A stretch of 64,000 bases of DNA from Holzapfeliella floricola DSM 23037 = JCM 16512. Lineage in GTDB: Bacteria > Bacillota > Bacilli > Lactobacillales > Lactobacillaceae. Shown here in pieces: positions 39,814 to 48,231 of the stretch (the first letter of the stretch is position 1; every line of letters starts with the position of its first letter). The notes under the pieces were generated by a model. That model was not told the DNA's origin, did no database searches, and was given only the letters and a program-made list of their open reading frames with translations. The stretch spans positions 62,001-126,000 of the forward strand of contig NZ_AYZL01000016.1 of the NCBI RefSeq assembly GCF_001436605.1, in the 5' to 3' direction. Position numbers and translations under genes: made by a program.

Positions 39814-40704
39814 CTATTTTTCATTTTCTCCATGAGGAATTATCTTTTCATTAAGACCTCTAGCACTTTCAACCTGAATTGTAACATGTGAAATACCAAA
39901 ATTTTGTTTCAGAACACGGTTAATTTGATCATACAACCCATCTAATTGAGACACTTTTATCTTAGGATTAACATTTACATGAGCATCTAACATAATCTCA
40001 GAATCACTAAACTGCCAGACATGAACATGATGAATCGTATTAATTAACTCAAATTGACATAAGTCTGACTCTACTTTTTTTAAATCAATATCAGGATTTG
40101 ATTCCATCAAAATATTTAATGTATTTTTTAAAATTTTAATGGCTTCATAAGCTAACACAACCGAAACAATAACCGTAATTGCTGCATCAACCCACATAAT
40201 GTGGTAAACATTGATCAATATAGCAGCTATAATGACACCAATTGAGGATAAAGCATCCGATAGCATATGTAAAAAAACTGATTTAATATTCACATTATCT
40301 TTTGAATGCTGGTGCATAATTAGCATTGAGATAAAGTTTGCAATCAGTCCAATTACAGCAATAATTAACATCAACTCGCCATCAATGGTAACTTGATCAT
40401 TCAATCTTTCAAAAGCCTCTATAACTAGATAAACAGTCATAGCTAGCAAAATAAATGCATTTACAAATGCCGCAATAATTTCTGCTCGTTTGTAACCAAA
40501 TGTCTTGTTTGAGTTTTGCTTCTTCTTTCCAACTAAATGTGCAACAAACGATAAAATGATTGCCCCGACATCACCCAAATTATGCACAGCATCAGAAAGT
40601 AAAGCCAGCGATCCAGACATAAACCCACCTATGAACTCTGCTAGTGTAATAATGACGTTTAAGATAGCCACACCAAAAAAATTCTTCGAAACTTTATCTT
40701 TCAT
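39814..40704 (-). CDS. czcD: Cation diffusion facilitator transporter (CzcD/ZitB-like)
   Basis: Proton-coupled metal exporter, probably for zinc or related divalent cations. The 296 residues have six membrane segments with the metal-site motifs LSDAVHNLGD (segment 2, about residues 37-46) and HMLSDALSS (segment 5, about 145-153), a His-containing loop (HQHSKD) and a cytosolic C-terminal domain (HHVHVWQF). Divergent from argG; it may share a transcript with the gpm-like gene. Metal specificity is inferred from family. Confidence 0.9.
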   Translation of the reverse strand: MKDKVSKNFFGVAILNVIITLAEFIGGFMSGSLALLSDAVHNLGDVGAIILSFVAHLVGKKKQNSNKTFGYKRAEIIAAFVNAFILLAMTVYLVIEAFERLNDQVTIDGELMLIIAVIGLIANFISMLIMHQHSKDNVNIKSVFLHMLSDALSSIGVIIAAILINVYHIMWVDAAITVIVSVVLAYEAIKILKNTLNILMESNPDIDLKKVESDLCQFELINTIHHVHVWQFSDSEIMLDAHVNVNPKIKVSQLDGLYDQINRVLKQNFGISHVTIQVESARGLNEKIIPHGENEK

Positions 40705-40876
40705 ACTGATATCTCCTTTTGATTTTCTGTTTTCATTTTATAACAAACGCTTTAATTTTGATATCTTTTGCACTTTTTTCTTAGCTAATGTTTCAAAAAC
40801 GAGTTAAAAAAATATACATCTCGATTGGCAACATTACCTGATAATAAAAGAATACTAAAATGAATATTCTAATATT

Positions 40877-40893
40877 ATGTATATTTATTCAAA
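40877..40893 (+). promoter_or_regulatory. ARG-box-like ArgR operator
   Basis: The complement reads TGAATAAATATACATA, matching the Gram-positive arginine box (TGAAT-N4-ATTCA) at all but one position. It covers the -35 of the argGH promoter, so ArgR repression by arginine is expected. Confidence 0.6.
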
Positions 40894-40916
40894 AATAAGT
40901 TTTAAACTGCTATTAT
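40888..40916 (+). promoter_or_regulatory. Promoter of argGH
   Basis: -35 TTCAAA (40888-40893), 17-base spacer, -10 TATTAT (40911-40916), about 40 bases before the argG start. Confidence 0.55.
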
Positions 40917-40956
40917 TAACCCATAAATTAAAGAAACATTAAAGGGGAATTACATT

Positions 40957-42162
40957 ATGACAAAAGAAAAAATTATTTTAGCTTATTCTGGTGGATTAGA
41001 TACTTCTGTAGCAATCAAATGGTTATCTGATGCGGGATACGATGTTGTTGCTTGTTGTTTAGATATTGGCGAAGGTAAAGATACTGAATCCATCAAACAA
41101 AAAGCATTACAAGTTGGTGCAAGCGAATCTTATGCGATTGATGCTCGTGAAGAATTTGCTCAAGACTTTGCTTTAATTGCCTTACAAGGAAATACTTTTT
41201 ATGAAGATTCTTACCCTCTGGTTTCAGCACTTTCTCGTCCGCTCATTTCTAAAAAATTAGTTGAACTAGCGCATGAAACAAACGCAACAACTATCGCACA
41301 TGGTTGTACAGGTAAAGGAAATGACCAAGTTCGTTTTGAAGTTGCTATTGCAGCATTAGACCCTAGCCTTAAAATCATTGCCCCTATTCGTGAATGGAAA
41401 TGGTCACGCGAACAAGAAATTGATTATGCTGTTAAAAATAATGTTCCTGTTCCAGCAAACTTAGATAATCCTTATTCAATTGACCAGAATCTGTGGGGAC
41501 GTGCTTGTGAATGTGGTATTTTAGAAGATCCATGGCAAACACCTCCTGAAGGTGCTTATGCTGTTACAAATTCTATTGAAGAAGCACCTGATGAAGCAGA
41601 AACTATCGAACTTAAATTTGAAGCTGGCATCCCTGTTGCACTTAATCACGAAGAATTACCACTAGCACAGCTCATCTTGAAGTTAAATGATATCGCAGGC
41701 AAACACGGGATTGGCCGTATCGATCACATTGAAAACCGTCTAGTTGGGATTAAGTCACGTGAGGTTTACGAATGTCCCGGTGCCATGACTTTACTTAAAG
41801 CCCATAAAGAATTAGAAGATTTGGTTTTTGTCCGTGAACTAGCTCACTTTAAACCTGTTATCGAACAACAATTATCACAAATCATCTATGATGGTCTTTG
41901 GTTCAATCCTTTAACCGATGCTTTAATTGCTTTCTTAAAAAGCACGCAAAAATACGTGAATGGTGATGTTCGTCTTAAGTTATACAAAGGTAATATTATC
42001 TGCGAAGGTCGTCAGTCAGCTAATAGTCTTTATGATGAAAACTTGGCGACTTATACATCAGCTGATACTTTTGACCAAGATGCAGCTGTTGGATTCATCA
42101 AATTATGGGGACTACCAAGTAAAGTCCAGTCAGAAGTGAAAACAAAAGCAAATTTAAATTAA
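40957..42162 (+). CDS. argG: Argininosuccinate synthase
   Basis: Joins citrulline and aspartate using ATP in arginine biosynthesis. The 401 residues carry the PP-loop [10 protein letters not shown] (about 9-18), [14 protein letters not shown] (about 115-128) and a conserved C terminus. AAGGGG precedes the ATG. First gene of argG-argH with a 10-base gap to the argH frame. Confidence 0.98.
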   Translation: MTKEKIILAYSGGLDTSVAIKWLSDAGYDVVACCLDIGEGKDTESIKQKALQVGASESYAIDAREEFAQDFALIALQGNTFYEDSYPLVSALSRPLISKKLVELAHETNATTIAHGCTGKGNDQVRFEVAIAALDPSLKIIAPIREWKWSREQEIDYAVKNNVPVPANLDNPYSIDQNLWGRACECGILEDPWQTPPEGAYAVTNSIEEAPDEAETIELKFEAGIPVALNHEELPLAQLILKLNDIAGKHGIGRIDHIENRLVGIKSREVYECPGAMTLLKAHKELEDLVFVRELAHFKPVIEQQLSQIIYDGLWFNPLTDALIAFLKSTQKYVNGDVRLKLYKGNIICEGRQSANSLYDENLATYTSADTFDQDAAVGFIKLWGLPSKVQSEVKTKANLN

Positions 42163-42181
42163 GCAATGAAGGGTGATTATG

Positions 42182-43552
42182 ATGAAAAAACTTTGGGGAG
42201 GTCGTTTCGACGGCAAAAATGAACACTGGATTGATGAATTCGGTGCTTCAATTCAAGTAGACCAAAAACTAGCTGATCAAGATATTGCAGGCAGTCTAGC
42301 ACACGTTAAGATGTTAGGTGAAACGAGGATTCTAACTGCAGATGAAGTGAATCAAATTACAACTGGTCTTAAACAGGTTCAAGAAAAAATTCATCAAGGT
42401 TTGCTTGAATTCACAGTTGAAAATGAAGATATTCACTTGAATATTGAAAGTTTTCTAACGGAAGAAATTGGTCCTGTTGCAGGTAAACTTCATACAGCTC
42501 GTAGCCGTAATGACCAAGTAGCCACTGATATTCACTTGTATGTTAAAGATGCGACTCATGAAGTAATTAACTTGATTAATCAGTTCAGAAAAGTTTTAAT
42601 TAACCAAGCTCAAAATAACGTCGAAACGATTCTTCCTGGATATACTCACTTACAACATGCCCAACCGATTTCATTTGGTCACCATTTAATGGCTTATTAT
42701 CAAATGCTAAAACGTGATGAAGAACGATTTACTGAAAGCCTCAAACGCGTTGATATTTCACCGCTAGGAAGTGCCGCTCTTGCTGGGACAACCTTCCCTA
42801 TTAATCGTCAACTAACCGCTAGTGAACTCGACTTTGCAGAAGTTTATCCCAACAGTTTAGATGCCGTTAGTGATCGTGATTTTATCTTAGAGTTTTTGAG
42901 TAATAGCTCATTACTGATGATGCACTTATCTCGTTTTTGTGAAGAAATTATTTTGTGGTGCAGTCATGAATTTAAGTTTGTCGAATTATCTGATACTTAT
43001 TCAACTGGTAGTTCTATTATGCCCCAAAAGAAAAACCCCGACATGGCTGAACTCATTAGGGGTAAAACTGGACGTGTCTACGGTAATTTGATGCAGTTAT
43101 TGACTACGATGAAAGGACTTCCTCTTGCCTACAATAAGGATATGCAAGAAGATAAACACAGTGTGTTCGATAGTGCTGATACCATCACTCACTGTCTAAA
43201 AGTCATGTCAGGTATGATTGAAACGATGACTGTTAATCATGAAAATATGGCGCAATCAACGAAAAAAGATTTCTCAAATGCCACAGAACTTGCCGATTAC
43301 TTAGCTAACTTAGGTACGCCCTTTAGAGAAGCTCATGAAATCGTCGGTAAACTGGTATTAGAATGTATTCATAATGGCACTTACTTGCAAGATATTGCGT
43401 TAAGTGACTATCAGGCGATTAATCCTCATATCACAGCTGAAGTTTATGACAAACTTGATTCCTATCACGCTGTCAAAAACCGTCATTCATTTGGTGGTAC
43501 TGGCTTTAATCAAGTCCAACATCAAATTGATATCGCTAAACAAGAATTATAA
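42182..43552 (+). CDS. argH: Argininosuccinate lyase
   Basis: Cleaves argininosuccinate to arginine and fumarate. The 456 residues from ATG 42182 begin [12 protein letters not shown] and contain the superfamily signature [12 protein letters not shown] (about residues 279-290) with its catalytic serine. An adjacent ATG at 42179 is equally open; the AGGGTG spacing favours 42182. Second gene of argGH, ending at a strong hairpin. Confidence 0.98.
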   Translation: MKKLWGGRFDGKNEHWIDEFGASIQVDQKLADQDIAGSLAHVKMLGETRILTADEVNQITTGLKQVQEKIHQGLLEFTVENEDIHLNIESFLTEEIGPVAGKLHTARSRNDQVATDIHLYVKDATHEVINLINQFRKVLINQAQNNVETILPGYTHLQHAQPISFGHHLMAYYQMLKRDEERFTESLKRVDISPLGSAALAGTTFPINRQLTASELDFAEVYPNSLDAVSDRDFILEFLSNSSLLMMHLSRFCEEIILWCSHEFKFVELSDTYSTGSSIMPQKKNPDMAELIRGKTGRVYGNLMQLLTTMKGLPLAYNKDMQEDKHSVFDSADTITHCLKVMSGMIETMTVNHENMAQSTKKDFSNATELADYLANLGTPFREAHEIVGKLVLECIHNGTYLQDIALSDYQAINPHITAEVYDKLDSYHAVKNRHSFGGTGFNQVQHQIDIAKQEL

Positions 43553-43586
43553 AAAGCATGGCTGATTGTAGCCATGCTTTTTTATT
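43553..43586. terminator. Terminator between argH and the helicase gene
   Basis: Perfect 11-bp stem AAAGCATGGCT/AGCCATGCTTT with a 6-base loop and flanking A and T runs, so it can work in both directions. Confidence 0.9.
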
Positions 43587-43602
43587 ATTTGTTCAAACTC
43601 AC

Positions 43603-46161
43603 TTATTTAAAATTGACTGTAAAATTCTGAATAAATTGATTCTCTAACAAGTAATTTTGTCTTAATAATTTTTCTATATCTGAAATAGTCCACTCATTAG
43701 GACTTTTTTCACATAATGCTGCAGAAAAGTTTGAAACGTTTGTTTTTAAACTATCTAATTTTTCTTGATTTACAGAATAAATATTTTCTCCTGCATGACA
43801 ATTTTTTGCTAAAATATTACTTTTGCGAAAAATTATACCACTAATATTACCTTGATCTAGAAAATAATTTTGGTACCATACAAGAGAATGAAGTACTTGT
43901 TCCATGTCTTTTCTTGGCAATAACTGAGATGTTCCTTGATTTTTGCATTCAATAATAAAACTATTATTTTCAGATACCCATAAATTGTCTGGACCATCAT
44001 TACGTTCTTGCTCAGGACGTGAGGATGTATACCCTAAAAAATCGCCTAATTTTTTTATAGCATCTTCAAAAATATTACTATCAGCATTAGGTACGTATAG
44101 CAATTTAGATAAAATACTATCAATCGCTATTTTTAAATCAGTTCCAGTAGAATATACAACTATCCATTTTTTTACATTCATTGCTTGTACGGTTTTGTTT
44201 TTAGTTTTCTTAGAATAGTCAGGAAATCTTGGAATCAGCAAATTAGAGTTAAGTTCTTTGGCTTTCACTTGTAGGTTATTAGCCTCTGTTTCGTCAAATC
44301 TATTCATAATTTGTGCAGCTAATTGAAAATACCAACCAATGTCACTATCAACAAGATTCCCGTTAGCAATAAATTTTTCTCTAATAATGTTAACAGCATC
44401 ACTAATTTTATTACTTTTATAGTAAGACAGTACTATATATTCATCTTGAGCTAGTATTAGACTTTCTTCATTACTAACAGTAGTATATCTTTCTAAATAT
44501 TGCTCAGTTATAGTTTTATAGTATGATATCCAATCAGGATTCCTATCTAAAACTAAGTTAATAGTACCTACTATTTCGTTTTTGGCCTCTATTAAGTTTC
44601 TTTTTTCTTTGAAAAAATCCATGCTTAAACTTATTCCTAAATCAAGTTGTGCACGAGTAGTCTCACTAAAGTATTTTCTATTGTTATTATTACTTATAAA
44701 ATTCAATAAGTTATCATCTAGCAGCAAAGTGACGCAATAGTCACTACCAGAACGCACACTCCTACCTAAACCCTGCTCTATTGTTTGTGCGGTTGTCGCT
44801 TTAGTTAGTGGTGATTCTGATCTCATGTGAGCTACTGCAATATCTCTTATTGATTTGCCTTTAGGCAAACCATCTAAAATCAATAAATGACACATATTTC
44901 CCCATAAATCTATTCCATCATATCTATTAATTAAAACCATAAAATTATTATTGCCATTCTTAAGTTTATTAACGGCATCACAAATATTTTCTTTATCAAC
45001 AATCAAAGCTCCTTCTTTTTCCCAAATTTGAGCTTTTCTTATATTGGGAACTAAGATAACTATATTATAGCCTTTTTTTTCCCAATACAATTTTATTAGT
45101 GACTTCATATCGTTATTAGTCAGCTCTGAGGAATATCTTTTGGGAGCAATAATAAGTCTTTCACCTACCGCACTTTCTTTTTTTATATTAATTGGATGTA
45201 AGCAAGCATCTTTACTTATTCCTAACTCTGTAATTAATTCCGGCATATTATTGAAAGTTGCTGATAAAACAAATCTATGTTTAGCTTTAAAAAATGAAGG
45301 TATTTTATCTAAAGGTAGTTGCAATGGTGTAATCTCGATTCCATCACCAGAAATATAACAATTAGACTTTTCTAAATAATCAAATATCAAGTTGAAAGGA
45401 ATATACATGTAAAAATTTTCTTGCACATCATTCTTTTCTATTATTTTTTTCAGTACTTTAATTTTATTCTGATAGGACCAATAAGGAACTAATCTAGCAA
45501 CAGTTTTTTCTCCTTTTTTTATTGCATGAAATACACCTGATCCTTGACTTTCTAAATCTCTTTCAAACAAATCAAGTATTTCTTTATACATATCATGATC
45601 TTTCGGGATTAAAAAACTAGACTGCTTTCTAGCTTTTTTTATACAGGTATGTGCATCATCTATCAACAAAGCTCCTATATCTTGAATCTCTCTATTACCT
45701 GTTTCGGTTACACCAAATATTGAATGACCATTATACATTTTTTCAAAGGTAGTTATTAAAATAGCTTGAGAATTTATAAAATCAATCGGCATTTCTTGCC
45801 GTGAATCTGGTGATTCTCTTCTTATTTGTGTCACTGGTATCCCGTGGAATTCTGCCTCCATAACAACTTGTTCTACTAATTGATTATCAGGGCAAAGATA
45901 TACTACTGGGCCTATCCCTTCATTCATCTTAGAGTACAGCATTAATAATCCTATTAACGTTTTCCCTGATCCTGTATTAGCAATTCCTACAACATCTCTT
46001 TCTTCTCTACTTAGATACCATTCTTTAAGAAATGTTGCTTGGATATCTCTTAAATATTCATAACCCATTTTATGATTTAGTGAATTAAAAATTTCAATTG
46101 GATTTGTTTTCTTTTTTTCCATCCCACTCTCTACATTTTTGATTTTATCAAATATCCCCAT
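43603..46161 (-). CDS. Helicase-nuclease fusion (XPD/DinG-like SF2 helicase plus PD-(D/E)xK domain)
   Basis: 852-residue protein, intact, preceded by GTGAGGT. N-terminal helicase: Walker A ANTGSGKT (61-68), DDAH box (168-171), LSATF (299-303), motif V-like NRYDGIDLWG (412-421) and motif VI QGLGRSVRS (463-471), the last two XPD/DinG-like. No iron-sulphur four-cysteine pattern is evident. After a helical middle part, the C terminus has a nuclease-type core: Asp725 in GPDNLWV and Glu738-Cys-Lys740 in FIIECKNQ, followed by a Gln-containing helix. This architecture suggests cutting or clearing of foreign or damaged DNA. It is a single gene between argH and the rpsI integration site; defence is inferred, not shown. 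Confidence 0.8.
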   Translation of the reverse strand: MGIFDKIKNVESGMEKKKTNPIEIFNSLNHKMGYEYLRDIQATFLKEWYLSREERDVVGIANTGSGKTLIGLLMLYSKMNEGIGPVVYLCPDNQLVEQVVMEAEFHGIPVTQIRRESPDSRQEMPIDFINSQAILITTFEKMYNGHSIFGVTETGNREIQDIGALLIDDAHTCIKKARKQSSFLIPKDHDMYKEILDLFERDLESQGSGVFHAIKKGEKTVARLVPYWSYQNKIKVLKKIIEKNDVQENFYMYIPFNLIFDYLEKSNCYISGDGIEITPLQLPLDKIPSFFKAKHRFVLSATFNNMPELITELGISKDACLHPINIKKESAVGERLIIAPKRYSSELTNNDMKSLIKLYWEKKGYNIVILVPNIRKAQIWEKEGALIVDKENICDAVNKLKNGNNNFMVLINRYDGIDLWGNMCHLLILDGLPKGKSIRDIAVAHMRSESPLTKATTAQTIEQGLGRSVRSGSDYCVTLLLDDNLLNFISNNNNRKYFSETTRAQLDLGISLSMDFFKEKRNLIEAKNEIVGTINLVLDRNPDWISYYKTITEQYLERYTTVSNEESLILAQDEYIVLSYYKSNKISDAVNIIREKFIANGNLVDSDIGWYFQLAAQIMNRFDETEANNLQVKAKELNSNLLIPRFPDYSKKTKNKTVQAMNVKKWIVVYSTGTDLKIAIDSILSKLLYVPNADSNIFEDAIKKLGDFLGYTSSRPEQERNDGPDNLWVSENNSFIIECKNQGTSQLLPRKDMEQVLHSLVWYQNYFLDQGNISGIIFRKSNILAKNCHAGENIYSVNQEKLDSLKTNVSNFSAALCEKSPNEWTISDIEKLLRQNYLLENQFIQNFTVNFK

Positions 46162-46286
46162 AGATTTTTACCTCACTTTTATTTTTACTAGACCATACCT
46201 ATTTTTCAATAATAAGTATATATTTCAAATTACAATCAATCTGTAGAACTACACTTACATATATCATAACCAAAAACCATACAAAA

Positions 46287-46313
46287 AAACACCCTCCAAA
46301 TGGAGAGTGTTTT
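46287..46313 (-). terminator. Presumed original rpsI operon terminator, displaced by the element
   Basis: AAAACACTCTCCA pairs with TGGAGGGTGTTTT (one G-U) with T runs. It lies about 20 bases outside the left attachment repeat, exactly where the rplM-rpsI transcript would end before integration. Confidence 0.75.
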
Positions 46314-46332
46314 TTGATGTGTAAAACAACAA

Positions 46333-46350
46333 ATTAACGTTTTGAGGATT
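46333..46350 (+). repeat. Left attachment site (att direct repeat)
   Basis: ATTAACGTTTTGAG followed by GATT; copy of the rpsI 3' end with one changed base in 18. Confidence 0.88.
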
Positions 46351-46458
46351 ATTATTTGTTGTTTTAAATTTATTCAATACTCTTTAATCCTTTAATATCA
46401 CTATTTTCATGTTATTGTTATTGATAGATTTGTATATATTTGGAACTTTTTTCTTTTG

Positions 46459-46468
46459 ATTTACTCCA
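46459..46468 (+). repeat. Possible integrase arm site, left
   Basis: ATTTACTCCA occurs here, about 115 bases inside the left att copy, and again in the same orientation at 52246-52255 near the right end. It may be an arm-type integrase or excisionase binding site; chance is not excluded. Confidence 0.35.
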
Positions 46469-46508
46469 TATTACGACATAGATTAAGAATATATATACTT
46501 ATCTATAC

Positions 46509-46537
46509 TTGACAATCCATTTTAAAGGGGTTAATAT
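46509..46537 (+). promoter_or_regulatory. Main promoter of the element
   Basis: -35 TTGACA (46509-46514), 17-base spacer, -10 TAATAT (46532-46537): close to the sigma-A consensus, pointing into the regulator gene. Confidence 0.75.
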
Positions 46538-46540
46538 TAC

Positions 46541-46557
46541 ACTATCATAATGATAGT
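46541..46557 (+). promoter_or_regulatory. Operator-like palindrome over the start point
   Basis: ACTATCATAATGATAGT, a perfect 8+1+8 palindrome 3 bases after the -10, where a repressor would block transcription. Its 13-bp core recurs at 46883-46895. Confidence 0.65.
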
Positions 46558-46581
46558 ATCATTTTGAAAGTGGTGATATAT

Positions 46582-46848
46582 ATGAGTACTGAATTAGAAA
46601 AATTGCGTCTTATTATGCTTTGGTTAAAGAAAAAAGATTTATCTAAGAATGAAATACGCGTTTTACTTTATTGTCTGGAACATGGAAGAACATCTGCAGA
46701 GATTAGTGACCAATTGAATTTTGCAAGTCCGAACACTGCTCGTTTGTTGATTAAAATGGTTCGAAAGTCATATTTAACAAGAAGATTACGTTCTAATAGC
46801 AAAGCATATATCTATCTTACCAATTTAGATAATCCAGACATATCTTAA
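46582..46848 (+). CDS. Winged helix-turn-helix regulator
   Basis: Small DNA-binding protein of 88 residues from the ATG at 46582 (GGTGA site; the frame opens at a TTG at 46564). The middle holds a wHTH of the MarR/ArsR kind: LSKNEIRVLLYCLEHGRTSAEISDQLNFASPN, then the recognition-helix and wing segment ARLLIKMVRKSYLTRRLRS. It is flanked by two copies of a TATCATAATGATA palindrome, so it probably represses its own promoter and controls the element. No sensor domain is present. Confidence 0.75.
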   Translation: MSTELEKLRLIMLWLKKKDLSKNEIRVLLYCLEHGRTSAEISDQLNFASPNTARLLIKMVRKSYLTRRLRSNSKAYIYLTNLDNPDIS

Positions 46849-46882
46849 AAAAAGAAAATTATTCTTTTTTTTAAATAAAGTA

Positions 46883-46895
46883 TATCATAATGATA
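46883..46895 (+). promoter_or_regulatory. Second operator-like palindrome
   Basis: TATCATAATGATA, the same 13-bp core as at 46543-46555, in the 111-base gap after the regulator gene. Confidence 0.5.
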
Positions 46896-46959
46896 CTATC
46901 AAATTGATGTTGTTTATTATCTTATCAAGTTTTTTAAAAGAAAGCCGAGGTTTATTATC

Positions 46960-47301
46960 ATGTTAAAAATTAGTACTAATCCCATCATCATAGGGAAATT
47001 AGATTATTTTCTTCAACATTCATCCATTCAGGAAAGACGTCGATTGCAACTCTACTCTTGTTATTTAAATACTGGGAGATTTATCTACGACGCCGGAGTT
47101 AGAAGTATTTCTGAAACTATAAAAAGAAACGGTGGTTTCTCTTATAACAGTCTTCAGTTCTGTAGTCGTCTGATTACTGCCTACGAAGAATCCCTTTTAT
47201 CTCATCATAAAACAAGAAACACCACTCTTTTTGAGGAAAAAGTCATTCAAGGTAAGGCTACATCATATGATTCTTATTCGAGCTCAAGAAAGGAAAAATA
47301 A
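46960..47301 (+). CDS. Uncharacterised element protein (113 residues)
   Basis: No family recognised. Soluble, basic, rich in Ser, Tyr, Arg and Leu, probably helical in residues 10-80, with a Ser-rich tail. GCCGAGG precedes the ATG. Its stop codon is one base from the next gene start, so the two are probably translated together and may act together. It might be a regulator or replication accessory of the element, but nothing in the sequence decides. Confidence 0.6.
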   Translation: MLKISTNPIIIGKLDYFLQHSSIQERRRLQLYSCYLNTGRFIYDAGVRSISETIKRNGGFSYNSLQFCSRLITAYEESLLSHHKTRNTTLFEEKVIQGKATSYDSYSSSRKEK

Positions 47302-47302
47302 T

Positions 47303-47995
47303 ATGGTACAAACATTAGAAGACACTATCATAAAAATAAAGTATTTTGGCGAACCCCCTTCCTCTAAGGAAGGATGGACACTTCTAAATGAAAAAGTAGC
47401 AGAAAATATTTATTATAAGATAGATTATCTTCGATATTCGTATCTAACTAGCAAAAACAAATTAATCAAATTAGATAATATAGAAAAAGAAGAAATTTAC
47501 CCTCAAAGATTCTTAGTTCCTGGCATGAACACTTATTCTTTCTTCTATGACGATTTCTTGTTTTGCACACATACGAAATTCTTTGGCAATAATTCTCCTG
47601 TGTTAGAGATTAGATTGAAGAGTTCAGATGGCAGGTGGAGCGATTGGCAAGCGATTGTTAGCAGTCGTATCGTAGTCGATGTCGATTGGGACTTCTCGAT
47701 TTTCAAAGTTGTATCTTATAATAAAGATTTTTATCTTAAGTCCCCACTGTCTTCTGAGACAATATCTAGTTTGAATCAAAATTTCGACATTCGTTTTGGT
47801 GGCAGTTTTTATGGCAATAATCTTGGCCAACGTTATCTACGTACAGAAGAAGATACTTCTTATAAAATAGAGCCCAGGACTCGCAGAATAGAATTTGTTT
47901 ATAATCCATGCGGCAGTTTTTTAGATAGAGTTGCGGATCTTAAAAAATATGAAGAACGTTATTTCAAATATGATGAGGAAGATAACAGAATATAG
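47303..47995 (+). CDS. Uncharacterised element protein (230 residues)
   Basis: No family recognised. From the ATG at 47303 (GAAAGGA site) it is 230 residues; the frame is open from 47231, but that part overlaps the preceding gene. It is rich in aromatic residues and in short alternating segments (YLRYSYLTS, MNTYSFFYDDFLFC), suggesting a beta-rich fold; no membrane segment or signal peptide. It ends in a charged tail with YFKYDEEDN. Sits between the 113-residue gene and the small membrane protein. Confidence 0.6.
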   Translation: MVQTLEDTIIKIKYFGEPPSSKEGWTLLNEKVAENIYYKIDYLRYSYLTSKNKLIKLDNIEKEEIYPQRFLVPGMNTYSFFYDDFLFCTHTKFFGNNSPVLEIRLKSSDGRWSDWQAIVSSRIVVDVDWDFSIFKVVSYNKDFYLKSPLSSETISSLNQNFDIRFGGSFYGNNLGQRYLRTEEDTSYKIEPRTRRIEFVYNPCGSFLDRVADLKKYEERYFKYDEEDNRI

Positions 47996-48012
47996 TATTA
48001 AGGGAGATAATA

Positions 48013-48231
48013 ATGAATGATTTAGAAAGAAAAAAGCTTTTCTTTAAAGTTTTTGGAGTAATATTTCTCATCATAGGGGCTTTAATTCCGCCTAGCTATT
48101 CACAAGTGTTTTTTGCCTTTTTTGGAGCAGGGTTGATAACTTTTTTGATTTTTTTCAGGGGGTATCAAGTTTTCAGCGGCTTAATTAGGATGTTTCTGGA
48201 CATATTTAAGTTTTTTCGAGGGGGGCGTTAA
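48013..48231 (+). CDS. Small membrane protein of the element
   Basis: 72 residues with a charged N terminus and two hydrophobic segments (about residues 10-27 and 34-62), ending FRGGR. Its stop is directly followed by the ATG of the FtsK-like gene, so the two are probably coupled. It may be a membrane partner of that ATPase, which is an inference from position and size only. Confidence 0.7.
   Translation: MNDLERKKLFFKVFGVIFLIIGALIPPSYSQVFFAFFGAGLITFLIFFRGYQVFSGLIRMFLDIFKFFRGGR

Noticed and set aside
46287-46313. This hairpin as terminator of the helicase gene
   Set aside because: It lies upstream of the helicase start (the gene reads away from it), so it cannot end that transcript; it fits the rpsI side.
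43603-46350. Helicase-nuclease gene as cargo of the integrated element
   Set aside because: It lies outside the left att copy and beyond the presumed rpsI terminator, and no further att-like repeat was found near 43.5 kb.
47231-47302. N-terminal extension of the 230-residue element protein
   Set aside because: It overlaps the preceding gene in another frame; the ATG at 47303 has a good ribosome site and the usual one-base coupling to the previous stop.
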